A stretch of DNA of 64,000 nt from Pelagibacteraceae bacterium AG-447-N18 (GTDB lineage Bacteria; Pseudomonadota; Alphaproteobacteria; Pelagibacterales; Pelagibacteraceae), in assembly GCA_003212275.1 (NCBI GenBank), contig QCQE01000003.1:20658-84657 (forward strand), written 5' to 3'. Shown in pieces: positions 34,187 through 43,268 of this stretch. The translations under genes were made by a program, and so were the position numbers. The notes beneath the pieces are model-generated. The model was given only the letters and a program-made list of their open reading frames with translations. It did no database searches and was not told where the DNA came from. Numbering within the stretch: the first letter of the stretch is position 1; each line of letters starts with the position of its first letter.

Positions 34187-35392
34187 ATGAAAGATTTATC
34201 AAACAAAAAAGTTCTTTTTATAATATGTGGTGGAATTTCTGCTTTCAAAAGTCTTGAAACGATAAGAATGTTTAGAAAGAATAATGCTGAAATAAAAACA
34301 ATACTAACTAAAAGTGCAAAGGAGTTTGTAACTCCATTATCTGTAGCCTCTTTATCTCAAGGTAAAGTTTATGATGATTTATTTAGCCTAGAAAATGAGA
34401 CAGAAATGGACCATATTTCTTTATCAAGATGGGCCGATGTAATCATCGTCGCTCCAGCAACTGCCAATACCATTTCCAAATTAAGCCAGGGTAACTCAGA
34501 AGACTTAGCATCTACAGTTATATTAGCTTCAAATAAACAAGTTTTTTTAGCTCCAGCAATGAATGTTAGAATGTGGGAACATCAGTCGACACAAAATAAT
34601 CTAAAAACATTGAAAGGTTTTGGCTACAAAATTATTGGGCCTGAAATAGGTGATATGGCTTGTGGTGAATATGGTGAGGGTAAAATGTCTGAACCTTTAG
34701 TTATTTATGAAGAAATTCAAAATTTTTTATTTAGTAAAATCAAAAATAATAAACTCAAAGCCCTAGTAACTGCGGGTCCTACTAATGAATATATAGATCC
34801 TATAAGATTTATTACAAATAAATCTAGCGGTAAACAGGGTTACGAGATAGCAAAATCGCTCTATAAAAGAGGTTTTGATACCACTTTAATATCTGGACCT
34901 ACAAACCTAAAAATAGATGAAAATATTAGATTAATCAAAGTTGAGACTGCTGAAGAAATGTTTAAGGCCACTCAAAAAAATCTTCCAACTGATATAGCTA
35001 TATTTGCTGCTGCTGTTGCTGATTTCAAAGCTAGTTATGAACATAAAGAAAAGATTAAAAAAGTTGATAATTTAACATTAAATTTAGAAAGGAATATCGA
35101 TATTTTGAACTATGTTTCTAATCATAACTCTATGAGACCAAAAATGGTTATAGGTTTTGCTGCTGAAACAACAAGTTTAGAGAAAAATGCTGTGCAAAAA
35201 TTAAAAAATAAAAATTGCGACTGGATAATAGCTAACGACGTCTCAAAAGATGAAAGTGGTTTTGATAATGAAAATAATGAAGTTACAATTTTCTATAAAA
35301 ATAAAAAAATGAAAAAGGAGAAACTTTCATTAAAAAAGAAGTCAGAGATTTCAGAGGAAATTGTAGATAGAATAGTTGCTCAAATAAATTAA
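34187..35392 (+). CDS. coaBC: bifunctional phosphopantothenoylcysteine decarboxylase/synthetase
   Basis: Two steps of coenzyme A synthesis. The N-terminal CoaC flavoprotein half has PATANTISKLSQG (FMN loop), PAMNVRMW near residue 125 (P-x-MN-x2-MW), and ACGEYGEGKM with the essential Cys near 158. The C-terminal CoaB half, from about 187, opens with ALVTAGPTNEYIDPIRFITNKSSGKQG and contains AAAVADF. The length of 401 residues is normal. It starts 8 bases after ubiB and its stop overlaps the dut start by one base. Confidence 0.96.
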   Translation: MKDLSNKKVLFIICGGISAFKSLETIRMFRKNNAEIKTILTKSAKEFVTPLSVASLSQGKVYDDLFSLENETEMDHISLSRWADVIIVAPATANTISKLSQGNSEDLASTVILASNKQVFLAPAMNVRMWEHQSTQNNLKTLKGFGYKIIGPEIGDMACGEYGEGKMSEPLVIYEEIQNFLFSKIKNNKLKALVTAGPTNEYIDPIRFITNKSSGKQGYEIAKSLYKRGFDTTLISGPTNLKIDENIRLIKVETAEEMFKATQKNLPTDIAIFAAAVADFKASYEHKEKIKKVDNLTLNLERNIDILNYVSNHNSMRPKMVIGFAAETTSLEKNAVQKLKNKNCDWIIANDVSKDESGFDNENNEVTIFYKNKKMKKEKLSLKKKSEISEEIVDRIVAQIN

Positions 35393-35829
35393 TGGTTAAA
35401 GTTCTAATCAAAAAACTTGACCCAGATGTACAATTACCCGAATATAAAACCAGTGGCGCATCAGGTGTAGACTTAATCGCATTTATAAAAGAACCCATTA
35501 ATCTAGAACCTAAAACATCTGTTTTAATTCCTACAGGATTATCTGTTGCTTTCCCAGAAGATTACGAGATTCAAATAAGACCAAGATCAGGTTTAGCAGC
35601 CAAAAATAATATTAGTGTGTTAAACACTCCAGGAACAATTGATAGTGATTACAGAGGAGAAATAAAGGTTATCATCTATAATCATGGTAATGAAAATTTT
35701 TTAATTAATAATGGTGATAGAATTGCTCAAATGATATTAGCACCTGTGGTCAAGATGGAATTAGAAGAAAAAAATGATTTACCTAAGTCTATCAGAGGTA
35801 AAGGTGGATTTGGTTCAACAGGTAAATGA
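35392..35829 (+). CDS. dut: dUTP diphosphatase
   Basis: Hydrolyses dUTP to dUMP and diphosphate, keeping uracil out of DNA and supplying dTMP synthesis. All five trimeric dUTPase motifs are visible in 145 residues: SGVDLIA, RPRSGLA near 63, NTPGTIDSDYRGE near 80-93, GDRIAQM near 108, and the C-terminal Gly-rich arm GKGGFGSTGK that closes over the partner active site. It overlaps coaBC by 1 base and the next gene by 4 bases (ATGA). Confidence 0.97.
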   Translation: MVKVLIKKLDPDVQLPEYKTSGASGVDLIAFIKEPINLEPKTSVLIPTGLSVAFPEDYEIQIRPRSGLAAKNNISVLNTPGTIDSDYRGEIKVIIYNHGNENFLINNGDRIAQMILAPVVKMELEEKNDLPKSIRGKGGFGSTGK

Positions 35830-36587
35830 ATATCAATTTAGATAAAAATCAAATAGAGAGATTTTCAAGACAAATAGTTTTAAAAAATATTGGAAGCTTA
35901 GGCCAAAAAAAAATTATTGGAGCAAAAGTTTTAATTATTGGAATGGGAGGTTTAGGTTGTCCCGCGGCTGAGTTTTTAGCAAGAGCAGGGGTAGGTGTTT
36001 TGGGCATTGTTGACCCTGATATTGTTAATTTATCAAATATTCACAGACAAAGTCTTTACAGCGTCGAAGACTTAAAAAAATCCAAAGTAAAGTCGGCTCA
36101 AAAAAAATTAAAAAAGATAAACTCAAAAATAAAAATAAACTCTCATAATATAAGATTAAATATTAATAATTATCAAAAAATTATAAAAAATTATGACTAC
36201 ATAATTGATGGATCAGATAATTTTGAAACAAAATTTTTAATTAATGATGTTTCAAGAAGATATAAAAAATTTCTTGTAACTGGCGCGATAAGTAAATTTG
36301 ATGGTCATGTTTTTAGTTTTGATTTTAAAAATAAAAAAACACCTTGTATAAGATCTTTTTATCAAGAGTATGAGATTTCAGACGATATATTAAATTGTGA
36401 ATATGAAGGCATCTTGGGTACAGTAGCTGGTATAATAGGAATTATGCAAGCGAATGAAATTTTAAAAAAAATTTTATCTATCGGTAAAAATTTAAATGGC
36501 CAAGTTTTGGTTTTAGATTTATTAAATCTAGATTTTAGAAAAATTAAATTTAAAAAGTTAAAAAATGTTAAAAAAAAAAGAATTTAA
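35826..36587 (+). CDS. ThiF/MoeB-type adenylyltransferase (E1-like)
   Basis: A 253-residue member of the ThiF/MoeB/HesA family that adenylates the C-terminal glycine of a small sulfur-carrier protein (ThiS or MoaD). The ATP-binding glycine motif is GMGGLGCPAAEFLARAG near residue 38, Asp/Arg-rich VDPDIVNLSNIHRQSLY near 62-78 and DGSDNFETKFL near 128 are conserved. The usual zinc-binding C-x2-C pairs are not intact (PCIRSF replaces C-x2-C; no second pair at the C-terminus), and there is no rhodanese domain. The choice between ThiF and MoeB cannot be made from sequence. Overlaps dut and the SH3 gene. Confidence 0.88.
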   Translation: MNINLDKNQIERFSRQIVLKNIGSLGQKKIIGAKVLIIGMGGLGCPAAEFLARAGVGVLGIVDPDIVNLSNIHRQSLYSVEDLKKSKVKSAQKKLKKINSKIKINSHNIRLNINNYQKIIKNYDYIIDGSDNFETKFLINDVSRRYKKFLVTGAISKFDGHVFSFDFKNKKTPCIRSFYQEYEISDDILNCEYEGILGTVAGIIGIMQANEILKKILSIGKNLNGQVLVLDLLNLDFRKIKFKKLKNVKKKRI

Positions 36588-37023
36588 ACTTTTTCTTGTA
36601 ACTTTATTTTTATTATCTTTTGTCTCACTAAGTTGTGCTCAAGAAACTTTCTTGTCTCTAAAGAAAAGTAAAGTCAATGTAAGGTATGGACCAAGTTTTG
36701 AGTCTCCCATAAAATTCATTTATAAAAAAGTTAATTTGCCTCTAAAGCAAATTGATAAAAAAGAGAACTGGCGAAGAATAATTGATTTTAAAAACAATAG
36801 TGGATGGATACATTGGTCTCAATTAAAAAAAATAAATTCAATCATTCCTATAAAAGATAAAATTTTATTCGAAAATCCGACAAATTTTTCTAAACCATTG
36901 GCTAAAATTAAAAGTGGAAGGGTTCTAATAGTTCAAAAATGCAATGGGATTTGGTGCAAAATAAATACGGATGATTTTGAAGGTTGGATAAAGACAGACA
37001 ATATTTGGGGTGTATTAGATTAA
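36565..37023 (+). CDS. secreted SH3-domain protein
   Basis: A 152-residue protein with a signal peptide (MLKKKEFKLFLVTLFLLSF... ending near SCAQ at about residue 26), so it is periplasmic or a lipoprotein if the Cys is used. Two bacterial SH3 repeats follow: KSKVNVRYGPSFESPI near 33-48 with GWIHWSQLK, and PLAKIKSGRVLIVQKCNGIWCKINTDDFEGWI near 112-143. Such domains bind peptidoglycan or act as cell-envelope adaptors. Its start lies 23 bases inside the ThiF-type gene. The convergent DUF2061 gene overlaps its end by 4 bases. Confidence 0.82.
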   Translation: MLKKKEFKLFLVTLFLLSFVSLSCAQETFLSLKKSKVNVRYGPSFESPIKFIYKKVNLPLKQIDKKENWRRIIDFKNNSGWIHWSQLKKINSIIPIKDKILFENPTNFSKPLAKIKSGRVLIVQKCNGIWCKINTDDFEGWIKTDNIWGVLD

Positions 37024-37262
37024 GAATTTTTTGATTTACTCGCCCACCACTTATCTAAAATAAAATACCATATAGAATTAGCTATTGGTTCTACTATTGC
37101 GTCTGTTAGTGCTATCATAAAGCTGACATCAGCAACAAACATTAAAACAGTTATAGCTATAGCAAAATGACCGATTGTGTAAATAATGGTTCTTAAAATT
37201 GAACCTCTATTATTTGTGTAAATCTGTCCAGCAGCTTTGAATATGCCGGTTGTTAATTCCAT
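37020..37262 (-). CDS. DUF2061 membrane protein
   Basis: An 80-residue protein whose centre has two hydrophobic helices (about residues 24-42 and 48-68). RGSILRTIIYTIGHFAIAITVLMF with FMIALTDAIVEPIANSIWYFILDKWW is the DUF2061 pattern: R...IY..GH and the W-x2-K-W ending. Function is unknown. It overlaps the 2-oxoglutarate hydroxylase by one base, so it is the third gene of the katG transcription unit. Confidence 0.82.
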   Translation of the reverse strand: MELTTGIFKAAGQIYTNNRGSILRTIIYTIGHFAIAITVLMFVADVSFMIALTDAIVEPIANSIWYFILDKWWASKSKNS

Positions 37263-37858
37263 TATTTTTTAAACGGACTATCAAGCACACACGCAACTAG
37301 GTGTACTCTAGCCTGTTCTCCACCATTAAAAAAATTATGATATTTTGTATTATTTGTTATCCATACCTTGCCATCAGCCGGAAGATGTTTTGCTACATTT
37401 TCAATAACCATTGAACAGCCTTTATTAGTTATAATGGGAACATGCAGTCTGCATTCAGGATCTTTATGCCAGCTTAATGTCGATCTTGGCTCTTTTAATA
37501 ATAATCTAACTCTACCTAGTTTAAACCTTTTACTTAAAGTCTCGTAAACTTCTTTGAAATAGGTATTTTCAAATTCAGGAACTAATTGAGTATATTTTGT
37601 CTCATCAATATCAACATCTCTAGAAACTTCTTTTCCAGTTTCATCAGCAATTGTCCAATATTTTCCTCTAATATTATTTCCCTCGATAGAACTTCTATCA
37701 TTTGGGATTTGATTTAATGGTATTGCTCCAAAGTGGGTAACTCCTGGAGAGTCAAACTTTTTAGCTTTTAAAACTTTATCCAAATCATTTCTTAACTTTG
37801 ATATATCAAAATTTAGATTAGGAACTTCGTAGAAGTCCTCAAAATTTTCTGTTCCCAT
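37262..37858 (-). CDS. aspartyl/asparaginyl beta-hydroxylase family dioxygenase
   Basis: A 198-residue iron- and 2-oxoglutarate-dependent oxygenase. The iron ligands H-x-D appear in LSWHKDPECRLHVPI near residue 127, with RLHVPI the conserved strand after it, and the distal ligand and 2OG Arg in YHNFFNGGEQARVHLVACV near 170-188. The family includes AspH and the lipid A hydroxylase LpxO; the absence of membrane helices makes LpxO unlikely. Substrate unknown. It lies 24 bases downstream of katG and overlaps DUF2061 by one base, so it is very likely expressed with katG and shares its operator. Confidence 0.84.
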   Translation of the reverse strand: MGTENFEDFYEVPNLNFDISKLRNDLDKVLKAKKFDSPGVTHFGAIPLNQIPNDRSSIEGNNIRGKYWTIADETGKEVSRDVDIDETKYTQLVPEFENTYFKEVYETLSKRFKLGRVRLLLKEPRSTLSWHKDPECRLHVPIITNKGCSMVIENVAKHLPADGKVWITNNTKYHNFFNGGEQARVHLVACVLDSPFKK

Positions 37859-37882
37859 ATTTTTTTATCCTGTTTTATAGAA

Positions 37883-40120
37883 TTAGTTTAATTTCAAATC
37901 AAATCGATCGGAATTCATAACTTTTACCCATGCCGCGATAAAATCTTTAATAAATTTATCACCTGAATCTTCACATGCATAAACTTCCGCTAGAGCTCTT
38001 AGTTGAGAATTTGAACCAAAAATTAAATCAACTCTTGTCGCCTTCCATTTAGTTTTTTGAGTTTTTCTATCTTTACCAATAAACGTTTGTTCAGATTTAT
38101 CTTCTTCTTTCCAAGTCGTATTCATGTCTAAAAGATTTATGAAATAATCGTTAGTAAGAGAACCAGGTCTGTTAGTAAAAACACCATGTTTTGAACCATC
38201 AAAATTTGTGTTTAATACTCTCATACCACCCATAAGTGCAGTCATTTCTGGAGCTGTTAAACCCATCAATTGAGCCTTATCAACTAGTTTTTCCTCTGCT
38301 GAAACATTCGAAGCTCCACCATTTAGGTAGTTTCTAAAACCATCTGCTTGTGGTTCTAGAAGACCAAATGAGTTAATATCAGTCTGATCTTGTCTTGCAT
38401 CTCCCCTTCCTGCTGAAAATGGAACTTGGACTTTATGGCCAGCTTTTTTAGCAGCCATTTCAATACCAACACCACCAGCTAGTACAATTAAGTCTGCCAT
38501 TGAAACACTTTTCTTTTTACTATCAAATTTGCTTTTAATTTTTTCTAAAGCTTTAATTACAATCGATAATTTTTTTGGATTGTTCACTTTCCAATTTTTT
38601 TGTGGTTCCAACATTATTCTTGCGCCATTTGCACCGCCTCTTTTATCAGAGCCTCTAAACGTAGATGCTGAAGCCCATGCAGTAGAGACTAAATCTGGAA
38701 TTGATATTTTTGATTTAGAGATTTTACTTTTTAAATCTTTAATATCCTTTGATTTAAGTTTATATTTAGGCTTATCAATTGGATCCTGCCAAATTAGTTG
38801 TTCTTTTGGAACCTCACTACCAAGATAGCAAACTCTTGGCCCCATATCTCTGTGAGTTAATTTAAACCATGCTCTCGCAAAAGCATCGTGAAATTCTTTT
38901 GGATTTTGGTGAAAATGTTTTGTGATGGGTCCATAACTAGGGTCAACTTTCATCGATATGTCGGTTGTTTGCATCATTGGTGGATGAAGCACACCTTTTT
39001 GATGTGCATCGGGAACCATTTTAATCTCCTGCCCATTTTTCTTCGGAGTCCATTGGTGAGCACCAGCTGGGCTTTTTGTAAGTTCCCACTCATGTCCATA
39101 TAAACAATCCAAATAACCCATATCCCATTGAATTGGATTTTGAGTCCAAGCGCCCTCAATACCACTACTTATTGTATCAACACCTTTTCCAGATTTATAT
39201 CCACTATTCCACCCAGTTGACTGGTCTTGAAGTTTTGAAGCCTCAGGGTCTGGTCCTTTAAATGACTCTGATGCTGCACCATGAGATTTTCCAAACGTAT
39301 GTCCTCCAGCAACTAATGCTGCTGTCTCATAGTCATTCATAGCCATTCTGCCAAATGTTTCTCTAATATCATGTGCTGCTAGTTTTGGATCTGGATTAGC
39401 GTCAGGACCTTGCGGATTTACATAGATTAAACCCATATGTGAAGCTCCTAATGGCTGTTCTAAATCTCTTTTTCCACTATATCTTTCCACACCTAACATT
39501 TCTTTTTCTGAACCCCAATAAATATCATCTTCTGGTTCCCAAATATCAGTTCTACCAGCTCCGAAACCAAAAGTTTTAAAACCCATAGAGTCTAAAGCCA
39601 CGTTTCCAACAAGTATGAATAAATCTGCCCATGAAATTTTTCTTCCATATTTTTTTTTAATAGGCCATAAAAGTAATCTGGCTTTATCTAGGTTCACATT
39701 ATCTGGCCAAGAATTAAGTGGCGCAAATCTCTGGTTACCTGTTCCCGCTCCACCTCGACCATCACCAGTTCTATAAGTTCCTGCGGCATGCCAAGCTAAT
39801 CTAATAAATAACGGACCATAATGACCATAATCTGCTGGCCACCATTCTTGCGAGTCTGTCATTAATTTTTTTAAATCTTTTTTTAATGCTTTGTAATTTA
39901 GTTTTTTAAATTCTTTTGCATAATTAAATTTTTGATCCATAGGATTAGATAAACTTGAGTGCTGACTAAGAATTTTAAGGTTTAAACTATTTGGCCAAAA
40001 GTCTCTTACTGTTTGACCTCTTCCTGCAGAAAACTTTGCAGGTGTTCCTGCACCGGTAAATGGACATTTGCTCATTTGATTAGCTTTAAAAGACTTATTT
40101 TTGAAATTTTCAGTACTCAT
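37883..40120 (-). CDS. katG: catalase-peroxidase
   Basis: Bifunctional haem enzyme removing hydrogen peroxide. At 745 residues it has both the N-terminal active domain and the inactive C-terminal repeat. The distal site is [11 protein letters not shown] (Arg, Trp, His near residues 107-117), the Met-Tyr-Trp crosslink residues occur in [10 protein letters not shown] and FGRMAMND, and the proximal His is in [11 protein letters not shown] near 275. The first 20 residues resemble the usual KatG N-terminus followed by CPFTG. Its promoter region carries two Irr-type boxes. It heads the katG-hydroxylase-DUF2061 unit. Confidence 0.97.
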   Translation of the reverse strand: MSTENFKNKSFKANQMSKCPFTGAGTPAKFSAGRGQTVRDFWPNSLNLKILSQHSSLSNPMDQKFNYAKEFKKLNYKALKKDLKKLMTDSQEWWPADYGHYGPLFIRLAWHAAGTYRTGDGRGGAGTGNQRFAPLNSWPDNVNLDKARLLLWPIKKKYGRKISWADLFILVGNVALDSMGFKTFGFGAGRTDIWEPEDDIYWGSEKEMLGVERYSGKRDLEQPLGASHMGLIYVNPQGPDANPDPKLAAHDIRETFGRMAMNDYETAALVAGGHTFGKSHGAASESFKGPDPEASKLQDQSTGWNSGYKSGKGVDTISSGIEGAWTQNPIQWDMGYLDCLYGHEWELTKSPAGAHQWTPKKNGQEIKMVPDAHQKGVLHPPMMQTTDISMKVDPSYGPITKHFHQNPKEFHDAFARAWFKLTHRDMGPRVCYLGSEVPKEQLIWQDPIDKPKYKLKSKDIKDLKSKISKSKISIPDLVSTAWASASTFRGSDKRGGANGARIMLEPQKNWKVNNPKKLSIVIKALEKIKSKFDSKKKSVSMADLIVLAGGVGIEMAAKKAGHKVQVPFSAGRGDARQDQTDINSFGLLEPQADGFRNYLNGGASNVSAEEKLVDKAQLMGLTAPEMTALMGGMRVLNTNFDGSKHGVFTNRPGSLTNDYFINLLDMNTTWKEEDKSEQTFIGKDRKTQKTKWKATRVDLIFGSNSQLRALAEVYACEDSGDKFIKDFIAAWVKVMNSDRFDLKLN

Positions 40121-40158
40121 AATTTATATATTTCTCCCATGGTTATTAGAATTGTTAA

Positions 40159-40175
40159 TTTATAATAATTCTAAA
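40159..40175. promoter_or_regulatory. Irr-type operator (ICE-like) in the katG promoter, copy 1
   Basis: Plus-strand TTTATAATAATTCTAAA, a 17-base near-palindrome. It differs by one base from the known Irr iron-control element TTTAGAA-N3-TTCTAAA read from the other strand and overlaps the predicted -10 of katG, a repression geometry. A PerR-type box (TTATAAT-N-ATTATAA) also fits. Confidence 0.65.
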
Positions 40176-40186
40176 CTAAATGTCAA
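40159..40186 (-). promoter_or_regulatory. predicted sigma70 promoter of katG
   Basis: On the minus strand TTGACA (40186-40181) is followed by 16 bases and TATAAA (40164-40159). This is one of the strongest promoters I can see in the window, and the first Irr-type box covers its -10 and most of the spacer. Transcription would start near 40152, about 30 bases before the katG ATG. Confidence 0.62.
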
Positions 40187-40188
40187 CA

Positions 40189-40205
40189 GTTTAGAATGAT
40201 TATAA
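40189..40205. promoter_or_regulatory. Irr-type operator upstream of katG, copy 2 (inverted)
   Basis: GTTTAGAATGATTATAA matches copy 1 in inverted orientation (16 of 17 bases identical to 40160-40176). It is separated from the first box by 12 bases, and the pair forms a large inverted repeat across the katG -35. Confidence 0.6.
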
Positions 40206-40229
40206 TATAAATTTAGAGCGAAGGATTTT

Positions 40230-40658
40230 TTAATTTTGATTTTGAGTATCACTCGCAACTCTTACTAAAACTTCAACAGAACTAATTTTTTTTCCTGTAA
40301 TATTATTTTTGATATTAACTTTTCCAATTTCGTTATCATTACAATCTATAAGTAAATTTGTGTCCTCATCATAAAAATGATGATGTTTAGTAATATTTGT
40401 ATCAAAATAACTTTTATCGCTACTGATCGTAATTTCTTTTAAATATCCTTTATCTTTAAAAGCATGAACTGTGTTGTAAATTGTAGCTAAAGATATTTTT
40501 TCATTAAAATTTTCTGAAATGTTTTTTGCTAAATCATTAATTGTAAAGTGAAATGTTTTGTCCCTATTAAATAAGACTTCACAAATTTTAAGTCTTTGTT
40601 TAGTGGGTCTAAGACCAGAATTTCTTAATTTGCTAACAAATTCGCTATTTTTTAACAT
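40230..40658 (-). CDS. irr: Fur-family regulator, Irr type
   Basis: A 142-residue Fur-superfamily repressor. The winged-helix part has [15 protein letters not shown] near residue 16 and [18 protein letters not shown] near 56-73; the metal/haem region has [20 protein letters not shown] near 88-107, the HHH cluster characteristic of Irr, rather than the HHDH of Fur found at 55.4-55.8 kb. No zinc C-x2-C pairs are present. Its position divergent from fabA-fabB-fabI matches the irr-fabA neighbourhood of rhizobia (as I recall). It has an Irr-type box of its own and two before katG. Irr would sense haem/iron and peroxide. Confidence 0.78.
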   Translation of the reverse strand: MLKNSEFVSKLRNSGLRPTKQRLKICEVLFNRDKTFHFTINDLAKNISENFNEKISLATIYNTVHAFKDKGYLKEITISSDKSYFDTNITKHHHFYDEDTNLLIDCNDNEIGKVNIKNNITGKKISSVEVLVRVASDTQNQN

Positions 40659-40664
40659 TGTTAA

Positions 40665-40681
40665 TTATAATAATTCTAAAC
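40665..40681. promoter_or_regulatory. Irr-type operator between irr and fabA, copy 3
   Basis: TTATAATAATTCTAAAC is identical over 17 bases to 40160-40176 upstream of katG, and both are preceded by ATTGTTAAT. It lies 7 bases before the irr ATG, where it could autoregulate irr, and 51 bases before fabA, so it might also affect the fab operon. Confidence 0.65.
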
Positions 40682-40731
40682 TTTATGTATATTATAATGG
40701 TTTAAAATCAAGTATTAAGGTGATCTATTTT

Positions 40732-41232
40732 ATGAAAAAAAACTCCTACTCTTATGAAGAACTTATAAGTTGCGGAAAAGGAGGTCTTTTTGGTCCCGGA
40801 AATGCAAAATTACCGCTTCCACCAATGTTAATGTTTGATAGAATTACAGAAATTAATGACAATGATGGTGCTTTTAAAAAAGGCTCATTAAAAGCTGAAC
40901 TAGATATAAAGAAAGACCTTTGGTTTTTTGATTGTCATTTCAAAGAAGATCCTGTGATGCCAGGATGTCTTGGACTTGATGCCATGTGGCAACTTGTAGG
41001 ATTTTATTTGGGCTGGATTGGAAATCCAGGGAAGGGAAGAGCCTTAGGTGTTGGCACAGTAAAATTTACAGGCGAGGTTTTACAGAATGTTAAATTAGTC
41101 AAATATGAAATTGATATGAAGAAAATTATGTCCCCTGGTGGTACAACTGTCGGTTTGGCTAATGGTATATTATTAGCAGACGAAAAAAAAATTTATTCAG
41201 CAGACAATTTAAAAGTGGGATTATTTAAATAA
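40732..41232 (+). CDS. fabA: 3-hydroxydecanoyl-ACP dehydratase/isomerase
   Basis: Introduces the cis double bond of unsaturated fatty acids by dehydrating 3-hydroxydecanoyl-ACP and isomerising the product. The catalytic His is in [20 protein letters not shown] near residue 70 and the Asp in LGLDAMWQ near 84; [12 protein letters not shown] follows. I start at 40732 ([11 protein letters not shown], 166 residues), which has AAGGTG 9 bases upstream and matches FabA length; the open frame extends 58 codons further but overlaps irr. It begins the fabA-fabB-fabI operon. Confidence 0.95.
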   Translation: MKKNSYSYEELISCGKGGLFGPGNAKLPLPPMLMFDRITEINDNDGAFKKGSLKAELDIKKDLWFFDCHFKEDPVMPGCLGLDAMWQLVGFYLGWIGNPGKGRALGVGTVKFTGEVLQNVKLVKYEIDMKKIMSPGGTTVGLANGILLADEKKIYSADNLKVGLFK

Positions 41233-42443
41233 TGAGAAGAGTTGTAATAACTGGTTTAGGTGTAGTTTCTTGTTTAGGTAATAATCAAGAAGAAGTTTAT
41301 AAATCTTTATTAAATTCAAAATCAGGTATCTCATTTGCTGAGGAATATAAGGAGCATAACTTAAAAAGTCATGTGCATGGTAAACCGAACATCAAACTTG
41401 AAGATCACATAGATAGAAAAACAATTCGATTTATGGGCTCTGGTTCAGCTTATAACTATATTGCAATGAAAGAGGCAATTGAAGATTCTGGTCTAGAGGA
41501 AAAAGAAGTAAGTAACTTCAATACTGGTATAGTAATGGGGTCTGGAGGGCCTTCAATAGAGAACGTGATTTTAGCAGCTGACAAAACAAGAGCAAAAACC
41601 CCAAAATTAATGGGTCCTTTTATAGTTCCGAGAACCATGGCAAGTACCGCTTCTGCTACTTTAGCAGTTCCATTTAAAATCAAAGGAACTAACTATACAA
41701 TGAGTTCTGCATGCGCAACTAGTGGTCACTGCATTGGAAATTCAATGGAACTAATTCAAATGGGTAAACAGGATATTGTTTTTGCAGGTGGAAGTGAGGA
41801 AATACATTGGGCAATGACAGCTATGTTTGATGCTATGACTGCACTATCATCAAAATATAATGACACACCTAAATCAGCATCAAGAGCATATGACAAAACT
41901 AGAGATGGATTTGTAATCGCTGGTGGAGCGGGTGTGTTGGTTTTAGAGGAATTTGAGCATGCAAAAGCTAGGGGAGCCAAAATTTATGCAGAATTAACAG
42001 GTTATGGTGCTACTTCAGATGGATACGACATGGTAGCCCCATCTGGAGAAGGTGCTGTCAGATGTATGAAAATGGCAATGGCTACAACTAAAAACAAAAT
42101 TGATTATATTAATACTCATGGAACTTCTACGCCAGTAGGTGACATAACTGAACTAAAAGCTATTAAGGAAACTTTTGGGGAAAAAATTCCAAAAATAAGT
42201 TCAACAAAGTCTTTATCGGGTCACCCTTTAGGTGCTGCGTCAGTTCATGAAGCTATATATTGCTTAATTATGATGAAAAATAATTTTATTGCTGGATCAG
42301 CAAATATTTCTGAAATGGACGAGGATGCTAAAAAATTTCCAATAGTTTCGAAAACCGAAACCAACTCCACTTTAAATACAGTGATGTCAAATAGTTTTGG
42401 TTTTGGTGGAACTAATGCTGCTTTAATTTTTGAGAAAGTGTAA
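41232..42443 (+). CDS. fabB: 3-oxoacyl-ACP synthase I
   Basis: Condensing enzyme needed to elongate the cis-3-decenoyl product of FabA. The thiolase-fold catalytic triad is visible: Cys in [12 protein letters not shown] near residue 160, His in [11 protein letters not shown] near 296, and His in [12 protein letters not shown] near 331; [17 protein letters not shown] ending is normal. The length of 403 residues fits FabB. It starts on the last base of the fabA stop (TAATG), so the two are coupled. Confidence 0.95.
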   Translation: MRRVVITGLGVVSCLGNNQEEVYKSLLNSKSGISFAEEYKEHNLKSHVHGKPNIKLEDHIDRKTIRFMGSGSAYNYIAMKEAIEDSGLEEKEVSNFNTGIVMGSGGPSIENVILAADKTRAKTPKLMGPFIVPRTMASTASATLAVPFKIKGTNYTMSSACATSGHCIGNSMELIQMGKQDIVFAGGSEEIHWAMTAMFDAMTALSSKYNDTPKSASRAYDKTRDGFVIAGGAGVLVLEEFEHAKARGAKIYAELTGYGATSDGYDMVAPSGEGAVRCMKMAMATTKNKIDYINTHGTSTPVGDITELKAIKETFGEKIPKISSTKSLSGHPLGAASVHEAIYCLIMMKNNFIAGSANISEMDEDAKKFPIVSKTETNSTLNTVMSNSFGFGGTNAALIFEKV

Positions 42444-42445
42444 TA

Positions 42446-43231
42446 ATGAGTTTAATGAAAGGTAAAAAGGGATTGATAATGGGTGTTGCGAATGAGAGGT
42501 CTATTGCATGGGGTATTTCTCAAAAATTATCTGAAGCAGGGGCTGAACTAGCATTTACGTATTTAGGTGATGCCTTAAAAAAAAGAGTAGTTCCCTTAGC
42601 TGAAAAATTAAACTCAAATATAACTTTTAGTTGTGATGTTGAAAAAAAAGAAGACGTAATAAAATTATTTGAGGATATAAAATCAAAATGGAATGAAATT
42701 GATTTTGTGGTTCACGCAGTTGCCTTTTCAGATAAATCAGAACTATCAGGTGAATATTTAAACACCACTAGAGAAAACTTTTTAAGAAGTATGTTAATAT
42801 CATGTTTCTCATTTACTGAAGTTGCAAAAGAAGCATCAAAAGTAATGAAACAAGGTGGCAGTTTGTTGACTTTAACTTATGAGTCCACCAAAGCTATTCC
42901 AAATTATAATGTTATGGGTGTTTGTAAATCAGCATTAGAGGCTAGTGTTAAATATTTAGCAAGAGATCTCGGTGCAAAAGGGATGAGAGTAAATGCAATA
43001 AGTGCAGGGCCGATTAAAACATTAGCTGCCTCTGCAATCGGTGATGCAAAATTTTTATATAAATGGAATGAAGATCACTCTTTTCTAAAAAGAAATGTTG
43101 ATATTCATGATGTGGGAAATTCAGCTTTATATCTTTTAAGCGATCTTGCTAATGGTGTAACTGGTGAAATTCACTATGTAGATGCTGGATATAATAAAGT
43201 GGGTATGCCTGATCCTAAGAATATAACTTAG
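42446..43231 (+). CDS. fabI: enoyl-ACP reductase (NADH)
   Basis: Last reduction of each fatty-acid elongation cycle. The opening MGVANERSIAWGIS (NADH-binding, FabI type) starts near residue 12, the active-site Y-x6-K is YNVMGVCKSALEASVKYLARDLG near 156-178, with Tyr and Lys in place, and the following AISAGPIKTLAASAI is typical. The length of 261 residues is normal. It follows fabB by 2 bases and ends at an intrinsic terminator shared with pnp. Confidence 0.96.
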   Translation: MSLMKGKKGLIMGVANERSIAWGISQKLSEAGAELAFTYLGDALKKRVVPLAEKLNSNITFSCDVEKKEDVIKLFEDIKSKWNEIDFVVHAVAFSDKSELSGEYLNTTRENFLRSMLISCFSFTEVAKEASKVMKQGGSLLTLTYESTKAIPNYNVMGVCKSALEASVKYLARDLGAKGMRVNAISAGPIKTLAASAIGDAKFLYKWNEDHSFLKRNVDIHDVGNSALYLLSDLANGVTGEIHYVDAGYNKVGMPDPKNIT

Positions 43232-43235
43232 TAAA

Positions 43236-43258
43236 ATGGCAGGATTTAATCCTGCCAT
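43236..43258. terminator. intrinsic terminator between fabI and pnp
   Basis: A perfect 9-bp stem, ATGGCAGGA (43236-43244) with TCCTGCCAT (43250-43258), around a 5-base loop. The plus strand continues CTCAATTTTTTT, a good T-run after fabI. The minus strand has only a short T-run, so it terminates pnp less strongly. Confidence 0.85.
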
Positions 43259-43268
43259 CTCAATTTTT

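Noticed and set aside
37020..40658. katG region as a recently transferred island
   Set aside because: Codon and base use look like the neighbours, no mobile element or tRNA border is present, and irr-fabA synteny is ancestral. Patchy retention is possible but cannot be judged from one window.
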